From Pseudolabrys sp035718275 (GTDB lineage: Bacteria; Pseudomonadota; Alphaproteobacteria; Rhizobiales; Xanthobacteraceae), in assembly GCA_035718275.1 (NCBI GenBank), contig DASTHI010000008.1, positions 101,229 through 165,228 on the forward strand: a DNA stretch of 64,000 nt, written 5' to 3'. Below, one piece after another: positions 57,702 to 64,000 of the stretch. The notes beneath the pieces were generated by a model, which saw only the letters and a program-made list of their open reading frames with translations, did no database searches and was not told the DNA's origin. A program made the position numbers and the translations under genes. Position 1 is the first letter of the stretch; each line of letters starts with the position of its first letter.

Positions 57702-59582
57702 ATGCTTAGACAGCGACCTTTTCTGGTAGAGACACTGACGGCAATTGGCCTGATACTGGCGCCGATCCTGCTGCCTTATCTCGACTTTGCGCCCAACACC
57801 GTGAACCGAATCCTGGTTTGGGGCCTGTTCGGAATCGGTTTCGACATCCTGTTCGGTTACACCGGGCTGCTGTCATTCGGGCAATCGGCATTTTATGGCA
57901 CTGGGGGCATGGTCGCGGCCTATCTGTTGACGCGGGCCGGCTTTCCCTATGTCACGCCAGCCATCGTTGTTGGCACCGTGGCGGCCGCAGTGACCGGGTA
58001 TCTCGTCGGTCTGGTCGCGCTGCGCCGCACCGGCATCTATTTCGCTATGATCACGGTGGCTATTGCCGAGGTTTTTTTCTACCTCGAATTCAATCCATTG
58101 TCGGAATGGACTGGCGGCGAGAATGGGCTGCCCGGTGTTCCGACGCCGAAACTCAATCTCGGCTTCACAACGATTCATTTCACCACAGGCTGGTCTCTCT
58201 ATCAGTACCTCGCGGTCTGCTACTTCGTCGGCATTGTCATTGCGCTGCGGATCGTGCGCTCCCCCGTCGGCGCGATCTTGCGCGCGATCCGGGAAAACCC
58301 GCTGCGCGCGGCTGCGCTCGGTCATAATATTCACGGTTACAAGCTGACTGCCTTCGTCGTCGCGGCGGCCTATGCCGGCTTCGCGGGCGGCTTACTCGGT
58401 GTCTTGCAAGGATTCATGCCTTATGAGGCCTTCGTGTTCGACACCTCCGGACAACTGGTGATGCAGACCGCGATCGGCGGAGCCGGCACCCTGTTCGGCC
58501 CCTTGCTCGGCGCCACGGTATGGCTGTTCTTGCAGGATTTTCTGCAGGCAGCACTTGGGCTGGGCTCCGCCTGGAAACTTGTGCTCGGCCTGATCTTCGT
58601 CTTACTGGTTTGTTTCCTGCGCCGCGGCATCATCGGCGCGATCGCCGATCTGTACGACCTCGTGACCGGCAAGAAGGTCAAGGAGGCGCCGGATCAGGCG
58701 CCGATAGAACTGGGGCTGACCCCCGAGGAAGACGAGCAGCGCCGCGGCCTGAGCGAGGTCACGCGCGAACCGTCCCTCGCGCCGCCCCGGCGCCGCGCGG
58801 TGAGCAGCCATTCCGGCTCCATTCTGCAAGCGACCGGGCTTTCCAAACATTATGGCGGCGTGATCGCCAACAGCGACATCGATTTTGTCGTTAATCGTGG
58901 TGAACTGCGCGGAATCATCGGCCCGAATGGTGCCGGCAAAACGACGTTTTTCAAGATGCTGACCTGCGAAGTGCCTCCGACCTCGGGGCAGATCGTGTTC
59001 GAAGGCAAGGATATCACCGGTATGACGGTGACCGACGTCTGTCAGCTAGGCTTGACCAAGAGCTATCAGATCAACCAGTTGTTCAACCGCTTGACCGTGC
59101 GCGAGAACCTGACCATCGCCGCGCTCGCAGAAATACGCGGCAAGTTCAAGCTCGACCTGTTCCGCGATCCGAAGAAGATCCCCGGCGTGGTAGGGCAAGT
59201 GGAGCACACGTTGGCGCTTGTCAACCTCACGGCCCGCGCTGATGCGCCCGTGTCCGAGCTCGCCTATGGCGAAAAGCGGCGCCTGGAAGTTGGTCTCGCA
59301 CTTGCGACTAATCCGAGCCTGCTGCTTCTGGATGAACCTCTTGCGGGCATGAGCCCGCGCGAGCGTGTCGAAACAGTGCAGCTGCTTCGCTCAATCAGCC
59401 GAGGTCGAACGATGATCATCATCGACCACGACATGGATTCACTTTTCGAACTCGTCGAGCGGGTGACTGTGTTGCAGGAGGGGCGAGTGCTGGTCGAGGG
59501 CACGCCCAATGAGATCAAGAACAACCCGAAAGTGCAGGAAGCCTATCTTGGCGGCGTGCATGGAGTGCTGGCAGCAGAATGA
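57702..59582 (+). CDS. Fused ABC permease and ATPase (LivM-LivG)
   Basis: Residues 1-330 are a LivM-type permease (FGYTGLLSFGQSAFYGTGGM, ALGHNIHGYKLTAFVVAAAY). A hydrophilic linker (about 330-370) joins it to a LivG-type ATPase (about 375-620) with Walker A GPNGAGKT near 407, signature ELAYGEKRRLEVGLAL and Walker B LLLLDEPLAGMS. The fusion saves one gene and keeps the ATPase next to the membrane part. Such fusions occur in Rhizobiales. The stop overlaps the livF start. Confidence 0.9.
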   Translation: MLRQRPFLVETLTAIGLILAPILLPYLDFAPNTVNRILVWGLFGIGFDILFGYTGLLSFGQSAFYGTGGMVAAYLLTRAGFPYVTPAIVVGTVAAAVTGYLVGLVALRRTGIYFAMITVAIAEVFFYLEFNPLSEWTGGENGLPGVPTPKLNLGFTTIHFTTGWSLYQYLAVCYFVGIVIALRIVRSPVGAILRAIRENPLRAAALGHNIHGYKLTAFVVAAAYAGFAGGLLGVLQGFMPYEAFVFDTSGQLVMQTAIGGAGTLFGPLLGATVWLFLQDFLQAALGLGSAWKLVLGLIFVLLVCFLRRGIIGAIADLYDLVTGKKVKEAPDQAPIELGLTPEEDEQRRGLSEVTREPSLAPPRRRAVSSHSGSILQATGLSKHYGGVIANSDIDFVVNRGELRGIIGPNGAGKTTFFKMLTCEVPPTSGQIVFEGKDITGMTVTDVCQLGLTKSYQINQLFNRLTVRENLTIAALAEIRGKFKLDLFRDPKKIPGVVGQVEHTLALVNLTARADAPVSELAYGEKRRLEVGLALATNPSLLLLDEPLAGMSPRERVETVQLLRSISRGRTMIIIDHDMDSLFELVERVTVLQEGRVLVEGTPNEIKNNPKVQEAYLGGVHGVLAAE

Positions 59583-60277
59583 GCTTACTCGAAGTCCATG
59601 GCCTGAACACCTATTATGGGGATTCGCATATCCTCTTCGACCTCTCCTTGCGCGTGGAACGCAACGAGGTGGTGGCTCTGCTCGGCCGAAACGGCGCAGG
59701 AAAGAGCACGACATTGAAGAGTCTCATGGGAGTCGTGAAGCCGCGTTCCGGAGCCGTCATTTTTGACGGCGTAAACATCGCCGGCCAGAAGAGTCACACG
59801 ATCGCGCAGGCGGGCATGCAACTCGTTCACGAGGACCGGCGAATTTTCGGCAGCCTGAACGTGGAGGAAAACATCGTCCTCGCCGGATTGACGGCGACCA
59901 ACCGCTGGCCGCTCGAGCGGATCTACGAAATGTTTCCTCGGCTCAGAGAGCGGCGTCTGAGTCGGGGTACGGATTTATCGGGCGGTGAGCAGCAGATGCT
60001 CGCGATTGCGCGAGCGCTGGTGCGGGATCCCAAAATCATGTTGCTTGATGAGCCATTCGAGGGACTGGCTCCGGTGATCGTGCGTGACCTCGTCAAGGCG
60101 TGTCAGCATCTCGCCGAAGGAGGGCAGACAATTGTGCTCGTTGAGCAGAACCTGGCCGCGACGCTCGCCTTGGCAAGTCGCGTCTACATCATCAACAACG
60201 GCCATCTTGCGCACGAGGGCCCTGCAGGCGAGATCAAAGCGCGACCCGAAATCCTGCATCGACACCTCGGCGTTTAG
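59579..60277 (+). CDS. ABC transporter ATPase, LivF type
   Basis: A 232-residue ATPase with Walker A GRNGAGKST, signature LSGGEQQMLAIARAL and Walker B IMLLDEPFEGLAP, and the LivF-type ending (VEQNLAATLALASRVYIINN). It pairs with the LivG half of the preceding fusion. The ATG overlaps that gene's stop (ATGA). Confidence 0.92.
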   Translation: MSLLEVHGLNTYYGDSHILFDLSLRVERNEVVALLGRNGAGKSTTLKSLMGVVKPRSGAVIFDGVNIAGQKSHTIAQAGMQLVHEDRRIFGSLNVEENIVLAGLTATNRWPLERIYEMFPRLRERRLSRGTDLSGGEQQMLAIARALVRDPKIMLLDEPFEGLAPVIVRDLVKACQHLAEGGQTIVLVEQNLAATLALASRVYIINNGHLAHEGPAGEIKARPEILHRHLGV

Positions 60278-60306
60278 CAGGTTTTCGCAATTTGACCGTG
60301 ACGCGT

Positions 60307-60480
60307 TCAGGCCGTCGCGGCAACTGCCAGCATCAGAAGCGAGATGCCGACATATTTCGCAGTCTGCGTGGCATCGGGCAGCTGATCGGCGAAGCCGACC
60401 AGCCACAGCACACTCGCGAGCGCAATGATCGAATATTTGACCGCCGGAATAGCGATGCAGTTCCTGATGAACTTCAACAT
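60307..60480 (-). CDS. 57-residue small membrane protein
   Basis: The frame gives LKFIRNCIAIPAVKYSIIAL and later TAKYVGISLLMLAVAATA, that is, two hydrophobic helices with a short charged loop (FADQLPDATQ). GGAG lies about ten bases upstream. It is convergent with the ABC operon. Unrecognised. Confidence 0.5.
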   Translation of the reverse strand: MLKFIRNCIAIPAVKYSIIALASVLWLVGFADQLPDATQTAKYVGISLLMLAVAATA

Positions 60481-60667
60481 GTTACTCTAACTCCACCATA
60501 CGCCTGGCACACGGAAGAGCCTGGTGCGGCCCAGCGGCAGCTGCCGCTGTACTGAACGCTATCGTATTGCATTGCAAAAAGGCAAGTTTGGACCAACGGA
60601 CCACCGGCCCTATAACGCGCTCGACGACGAATTTCCTTAGTGAACGGAAGAAATAGAGGTCCGCTGT

Positions 60668-60961
60668 TTACTCCAGGGCGTTCACCTGCTGTGGCACGGC
60701 CGCGACCTGCGGTTGCGCAGGCTTCGCCAGGTCGGCATAGAATTTGTAGAAATAGCTGAATACGTGGACGCGGATGGCGGATGACAGATTGATGCTCTCG
60801 CGTTCGCGATCGATCTGGTCGACGAGTTTGGCAAGGCTGATATTCTCGCGCCGGCCGATCTCGTGCAGACCGTCCCAGAACTCGTCTTCCAAAGAGACAC
60901 TCGTCTTGCGTCCGCCCAGAATAACGGATCGCTTGAAGACGGTGGATCTCATGGACCTCAT
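60668..60961 (-). CDS. Ribbon-helix-helix domain protein
   Basis: A 97-residue protein. The region KRSVILGGRKTSVSLEDEFW with DGLHEIGRRENISLAKLVDQ is the RHH_4 pattern (one beta strand and two helices) that dimerises and binds DNA. The C-terminal 25 residues are Pro/Ala/Gln-rich. AGGA precedes the ATG at 60961; 60952 is an alternative. No toxin gene is evident next to it. The role is unknown. Confidence 0.75.
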   Translation of the reverse strand: MRSMRSTVFKRSVILGGRKTSVSLEDEFWDGLHEIGRRENISLAKLVDQIDRERESINLSSAIRVHVFSYFYKFYADLAKPAQPQVAAVPQQVNALE

Positions 60962-61160
60962 GCTGTCCTAGGCCGTATTTTGTTGCCAGAAGGCCTCAGC
61001 ATTTCTGAACGGATTTTGCCGCGCACGTATTGAGGAAAATCAAGTCGAGCAAACAAATCTTTCGGTCTCCGCTCTGGCAAAGCCGCGGCCTTGTAGCCTC
61101 TGAATTCCAATCTGATCTACATCAATGCCGGGCCCACGATTTCGGCCAGTTTTACAAGAT

Positions 61161-61367
61161 ATGTGGCAATCTATTTCAACGGCACCGTACGACTGCGACC
61201 TGGAACTCGCTGTGATCGACGAGGACGGCCAGCACGCGCTCGTATTTCCATGCCGGCGCATCACCGGTGGATGGATCAACGCGCGATCCAGGGAGCGGCT
61301 CGATGTGAGCCCGACGCATTGGCGTCTCTGGCTCAAGGAAAATCAAGCCACCGGCTCTCGCCGATAG
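61161..61367 (+). CDS. Small conserved-looking protein of unknown function
   Basis: From the ATG at 61161 the frame gives 68 residues: WQSISTAPYDCDLELAVIDE then HALVFPCRRITGGWINARSR and THWRLW near the end. The WQxISTAPxDxxLELAV start resembles small proteins common in Bradyrhizobiaceae. No known domain, no signal. The ribosome site is weak. Confidence 0.6.
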   Translation: MWQSISTAPYDCDLELAVIDEDGQHALVFPCRRITGGWINARSRERLDVSPTHWRLWLKENQATGSRR

Positions 61368-61520
61368 CGGCAGCGCCGATGAATATGCTCGTATGCTGTC
61401 AGACCATTTGACAGGAAGGCCCAGGCTTGCGCTTGTGCGTTGCCATACCTGCAGTTGGCTGCTGCGCACCGGAGCGTGGTCACATGCGAATCCGGGCTCA
61501 AACGGCGGCGACTGCGGAAT

Positions 61521-61763
61521 TCATCGGGAAGCAGCTCTACGTTTCTTGCGAGTCTTGGCTCTGTTCTTGAGCGAAATGATTTTCGCGCTCTCCCCGGCGC
61601 TCCTCCGCAGCGCTTCTTTGAGGTTGGCGGGACGGCCGTGTTTTTTCAAAAGATCGTGGAAAGCTTCGTCGGCCAACTCCTGGAAAGACTTCATGCTTTC
61701 GGCCGCGACGATCTGAAGCTCGTGCCAGGTTTCGTCATGCAGTTGCACCCGCTTGCCAATCAT
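61521..61763 (-). CDS. Small basic protein, possibly ribbon-helix-helix-like
   Basis: From an ATG at 61763 the frame gives 80 residues. It opens KRVQLHDETWHELQIVAAES with KSFQELADEAFHDLLKKHGR, which fits a short strand and two helices, and ends in a lysine/arginine-rich tail (KNRAKTRKKRRAASR). DNA or RNA binding is likely; unrecognised. A longer in-frame start exists but the added segment looks non-coding. Confidence 0.6.
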   Translation of the reverse strand: MIGKRVQLHDETWHELQIVAAESMKSFQELADEAFHDLLKKHGRPANLKEALRRSAGESAKIISLKNRAKTRKKRRAASR

Positions 61764-62155
61764 GGAGATCCCACCAAAAAGATTGCTCGATCGGAGACGA
61801 TAACCGTTCTTCCGTGTAGTTGGTTTGCCCCGCTTAAGACAGCTAGCCCGAAAATGACGTGACAGGCATATGTGCAAACTATTTCCTTGACGTTTCTCAA
61901 GGCTGTAAATGAGAGGTCTGATAGACAAGGTGTTCAGCCTCGCCTTCGGATTATAGGGGGAGGGTGAGGCGGCCCCAGCCGCCGCGCGGAGCAATCGCCG
62001 GCGGCTGGGGCTTCCGTTAGTGTGGCTTGAGCCCGCAGTGTTGCTGGGGTGGCACCGGCCTCCCAACGAAGGCCTTTACAGACTGGTATTCGGGTCCTCG
62101 GCCGAGATGGAATGAATCTCCGGGTACTGGCCGAATTAGGAAAGCCCGGTTGCAG
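61764..62155. other. Gene-poor stretch with a 12-base-pair hairpin
   Basis: At 61973-62010 CCCCAGCCGCCG and CGGCGGCTGGGG pair perfectly around a 14-base loop. No T-run follows on either strand and no gene ends directly before it, so its role is open. No convincing coding frame is seen in these 392 bp. Confidence 0.4.
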
Positions 62156-62368
62156 ATGTCGCTGGAAGTGGGTGAGCAGATGGGTATCTTTTTTTCACCA
62201 GCAGCTACCGAGGTGGCAGGCAACATTGTCTTGTTGCTCATCTTGTTGATTATCGCAGCCAAGCTTTTCATCTCTCGGCCAGCGCAAGACGAGATCCGAT
62301 CGCTTTTTCACAAGCGTATTCCAGATTTCATCCTGCATAGCCTAAACATTGATGGATTGCGTAAATAG
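62156..62368 (+). CDS. Small membrane protein (candidate)
   Basis: From an ATG at 62156 the frame gives 70 residues with one membrane helix (AGNIVLLLILLIIAAKLFIS) and a hydrophilic end (AQDEIRSLFHKRIPDFILHS). An ATG at 62180 with GGTGA before it is an alternative start. It is convergent with the transposase gene and ends at its stop. Unrecognised. Confidence 0.4.
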   Translation: MSLEVGEQMGIFFSPAATEVAGNIVLLLILLIIAAKLFISRPAQDEIRSLFHKRIPDFILHSLNIDGLRK

Positions 62369-63277
62369 TTATTGCTTTCCGCCATCAATTACGCGGAATT
62401 GCTTACGCCGTTCCGGCGCTGGCGTCGTTGGTGTAATCGGCTGAGTGGCGATCGCATCGTCCAACAATTTGCCAATCGTCCAAACATGATCAGAAACGCC
62501 AAGCGCCATCGCTGGCGTGGACTTCAGGCTTTCATGGACGCGGCACAGATTATAATACGCGACGAATAAAGAGACTGCAGCGCAATGATTTTCGAGTCGT
62601 TTTGAAAACCCATTGCTCAAACGCGCAAACCGCTTTGACGACATGCGCAGCGTCAAGTTGGATCGCTCGACATAGCTGGTCGAAATTTCAGCGGGAACGC
62701 CGCTGATTACGTCGCGGCTTACGGCTACTACCTGTGCGGGGCTGTAACGGCGTGAGGCCTCGTTTACGGCAAGATGCGTTACCGAGTAGGTCTTGTCGAT
62801 CACGCCGTGCGCGATACGATTGCCAAACTCCGAGCGTATCGCCGTTCGATACGGTGTGTATCCATCGGTTGAGATTTCCGGCAGACCTATGACGCGCTGG
62901 CGAAGATCAGCAATGAAATCGTGCGTCGTGCCACTGTCACGCTTGCCGGTGCGATAAGCGATGATTGCGCGCGACGAAGAAGCCAGCGCAAGAAATGTGT
63001 ACTGGTCGCCGATGGCAGCGGCGGCCAATTCGTTCTTGTTCACGCGCGCCTGCTTCTTCGCGACGAACGACCACAGCTCGTCGAGCTCGACGCGGGCAGG
63101 GCGCAAGCCGACCATCATGCGGTCGTGCAGTTCGGCGCATCCGCGTCCGACCTTGAGGGCCAGCGCGGCGACGGTGCCGCGATTGACGCCAGTGATCCTG
63201 GCGGCGGCGCGAACGCCAAGGCCATCACAGAGGGCGGCAATGACTTCAATCTGCTTTTCGCGAGGAAGGATATTCAT
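62369..63277 (-). CDS. IS1-like DDE transposase
   Basis: A 302-residue protein with an N-terminal helix-turn-helix (LGVRAAARITGVNRGTVAAL) and a DDE core: the first aspartate in VELDELWSFV, the second in STDGYTPYRTAI, the glutamate in YVERSNLTLRMSS. The plan matches the group annotated as IS1 family transposases in Bradyrhizobium and its relatives. The frame is intact. No flanking inverted repeats or target duplications were found, so the element boundaries are undefined; it may be a fixed copy. Confidence 0.75.
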   Translation of the reverse strand: MNILPREKQIEVIAALCDGLGVRAAARITGVNRGTVAALALKVGRGCAELHDRMMVGLRPARVELDELWSFVAKKQARVNKNELAAAAIGDQYTFLALASSSRAIIAYRTGKRDSGTTHDFIADLRQRVIGLPEISTDGYTPYRTAIRSEFGNRIAHGVIDKTYSVTHLAVNEASRRYSPAQVVAVSRDVISGVPAEISTSYVERSNLTLRMSSKRFARLSNGFSKRLENHCAAVSLFVAYYNLCRVHESLKSTPAMALGVSDHVWTIGKLLDDAIATQPITPTTPAPERRKQFRVIDGGKQ

Positions 63278-63394
63278 GGGCTCGATCCATGGCTTTAGAT
63301 CGGCCCGAAGTGGGACTCTGGCAAAACAGCGTTGAATCTGCTATATAAACCGGAGTGGTCATTGCTTCGGGGCTCGATCCCGGGGTTTTGATCC

Positions 63395-63426
63395 GGGTCC
63401 GCCGCTGTTAGCGCAGTGACGGACCC
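63395..63426. repeat. Hairpin A sharing the loop CTGTTAGCGCAG
   Basis: A stem of 13 positions (GGGTCCG... pairing with ...CGGACCC, one mismatch, one G-T) closes the loop TTAGCG with CTG/CAG at its base. It lies nine bases beyond the 3' end of the tRNA-like gene. A second hairpin with another stem sequence but the same CTGTTAGCGCAG top lies on the other side. Confidence 0.6.
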
Positions 63427-63435
63427 ACTAGTTGG

Positions 63436-63511
63436 TGGTGCAGGGTCTGAGGATCGAACTCAGGTTTCGGGGATGTACCCCCCGCGTCCTAAACCGCTAG
63501 ACGAACCCTGC
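63436..63511 (-). tRNA. tRNA-like gene with unusual anticodon loop
   Basis: The 76 bases fold as a full cloverleaf: acceptor GCAGGGT/ACCCTGC, D stem GTCT/GGAC with AGCGGTTTA loop, anticodon stem CGGGG/CCCCG, a four-base variable loop AAAC, T arm CTGAG-TTCGATC-CTCAG, discriminator A and an encoded CCA. The anticodon loop is GGTACAT, so the anticodon would be UAC (valine), but position 33 is G where U is almost invariant and 32/38 are G/T. The D-arm resembles tRNA-Glu/Gln more than tRNA-Val. It may be a mobile-element tRNA, a pseudo-tRNA or a tRNA mimic. Confidence 0.7.
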
Positions 63512-63524
63512 GACTTCTCATTCC

Positions 63525-63552
63525 CCGGGGGCCTGTTAGCGCAGGTCCCCGG
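63525..63552. repeat. Hairpin B sharing the loop CTGTTAGCGCAG
   Basis: CCGGGGGCCTG and CAGGTCCCCGG pair over 11 positions (one G-T) around the same TTAGCG loop as hairpin A. It lies 13 bases before the 5' end of the tRNA-like gene and 13 bp past the stop of the gene at 63566. Confidence 0.6.
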
Positions 63553-63565
63553 TCACTTTTCCGGC

Positions 63566-63958
63566 TCACGCTGGAAACCATTTGTCGTGCCGAGAAACGA
63601 TAAACTTTTTCGCTCTCATACGATTGATAGCCACGCGAATAACCCCATCGGAGGCCTTGGGTGCATGTTGCTGCACAACACCGATTAGCTCGGAATTGGT
63701 CATTCCAGGCTTCTTCTGAACCGCTGTCCAAACGTAGTGGGGAATAGTTCCGACGGTGGGCGCTCCAGGCGGAGTTTTGCCGCCGCTAGTAAAGCTGACG
63801 ATGCTGCCACCAGTACTTATTTCGGGCACGGCGTTCGTAATATCGCTCAGTGCACTATTCATCGCAGCAATAGCCGCCTGATAGCCAGCCGCGTAGGCCT
63901 CTTTTCTGACCTTCTCGACGGCCTCGGAAATGGGGTCTTTTGCGTTCGTATCATCCAT
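63566..63958 (-). CDS. Unrecognised protein with winged-helix-like end
   Basis: A 130-residue protein. The N-terminal half is a helical, alanine-rich segment (SEAVEKVRKEAYAAGYQAAI), then a Gly/Ser/Pro linker. The last 60 residues (PHYVWTAVQKKPGMTNSELI with DGVIRVAINRMRAKKFIVSR) look like a winged helix (helix, recognition helix, basic wing). DNA binding is likely. It lies at the accessory end of the window, beside the hairpin/tRNA-like unit on the same strand. Origin or role unknown. Confidence 0.6.
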   Translation of the reverse strand: MDDTNAKDPISEAVEKVRKEAYAAGYQAAIAAMNSALSDITNAVPEISTGGSIVSFTSGGKTPPGAPTVGTIPHYVWTAVQKKPGMTNSELIGVVQQHAPKASDGVIRVAINRMRAKKFIVSRHDKWFPA

Positions 63959-64000
63959 GAATCATTACGTAACATATGTGGTTACGTTTTGCAACATGTC
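63959..64000. other. Window end, AT-rich, palindromic
   Basis: Upstream of the gene at 63566-63958 the last bases contain ATTACGTAACATATGTGGTTACG, where CGTAAC and GTTACG form an inverted repeat. It may be an operator of that gene. Cut by the window edge. Confidence 0.3.

Noticed and set aside
62340..63360. Terminal inverted repeats of an insertion sequence
   Set aside because: No matching ends or target duplication could be found by eye on both sides of the transposase gene.
63395..63552. Integron attC sites (GTTAGC and GCTAAC present)
   Set aside because: The core sequences sit in the hairpin loops rather than at paired ends, and do not match GTTRRRY/RYYYAAC.
1..64000. CRISPR arrays, restriction systems, prophage structural genes, rRNA
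   Set aside because: No regularly spaced repeats, no such genes and no rRNA sequence were seen anywhere in the window.

Overview
The window is chromosomal DNA from an alphaproteobacterium of the Rhizobiales, most likely in or near the Bradyrhizobium/Rhodopseudomonas group. The evidence is the FlbT/FlaF flagellin regulators, FliX, the cell-cycle kinase CckA, a single-cysteine DksA, a MotE-like protein, a DUF3309 miniprotein and a fused LivM-LivG transporter, together with high GC content. No species can be named from sequence alone.

Layout. 0-6.8 kb: housekeeping genes (universal stress protein, SixA-like phosphatase, FAD oxidoreductase, MoxR ATPase, a TPR/GT41 glycosyltransferase, exported MsrB). 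6.9-36.9 kb: a large flagellar cluster in several operons. These are flgE-flgK-flgL; two flagellins with flbT-flaF; a repeat protein and a GT2 glycosyltransferase; flgI-flgJ-flgN on the minus strand next to divergent fliX; dksA; flgF-flgG-flgA-flgH on the minus strand, divergent from fliL-fliM-DUF6468-motE-like; a lipoprotein and a 1303-residue TPR protein; fliO-fliP on the minus strand, divergent from flgB-flgC-fliE-fliQ-fliR-flhB. cckA follows directly. 39.5-48 kb: mixed small genes (DUF3309, Tim44-like, PilZ, CspA, cupins, GST, EamA transporter, SET-domain protein, DUF5996). 48-60.3 kb: metabolism and transport (class I fumarase, PaaK-like adenylating enzyme, OMP, an OxlT-like MFS transporter with a 41-residue partner, LysR, and a HAAT/Liv ABC transporter). 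60.3-64 kb: a looser, accessory-looking end with small ribbon-helix-helix-like proteins, an IS1-like transposase, and a tRNA-like gene between two hairpins that share a loop.

Regulation is unusually legible. Three good sigma-54 promoters lie before flgE, flgI and flgF, and each has a copy of the palindrome CCGGCAAAnnnTGCC about 80-100 bp upstream, like the ftr sites of the Caulobacter activator FlbD. Copies of the same motif, with TTAACCAT CtrA half-sites, lie in the shared regions before fliX, fliL and flgB. Two exact TTAA-N7-TTAA CtrA boxes precede the GT2 gene and the giant TPR gene. With cckA at the end of the export operon, this reads as a CtrA (early) to sigma-54/FlbD-like (late) hierarchy, with candidate new members.

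The most unexplained material is the tRNA-like gene with G at position 33 and its twin hairpins (63395-63552), the giant TPR protein under a CtrA box, and the repeat protein between the flagellins and the glycosyltransferase.
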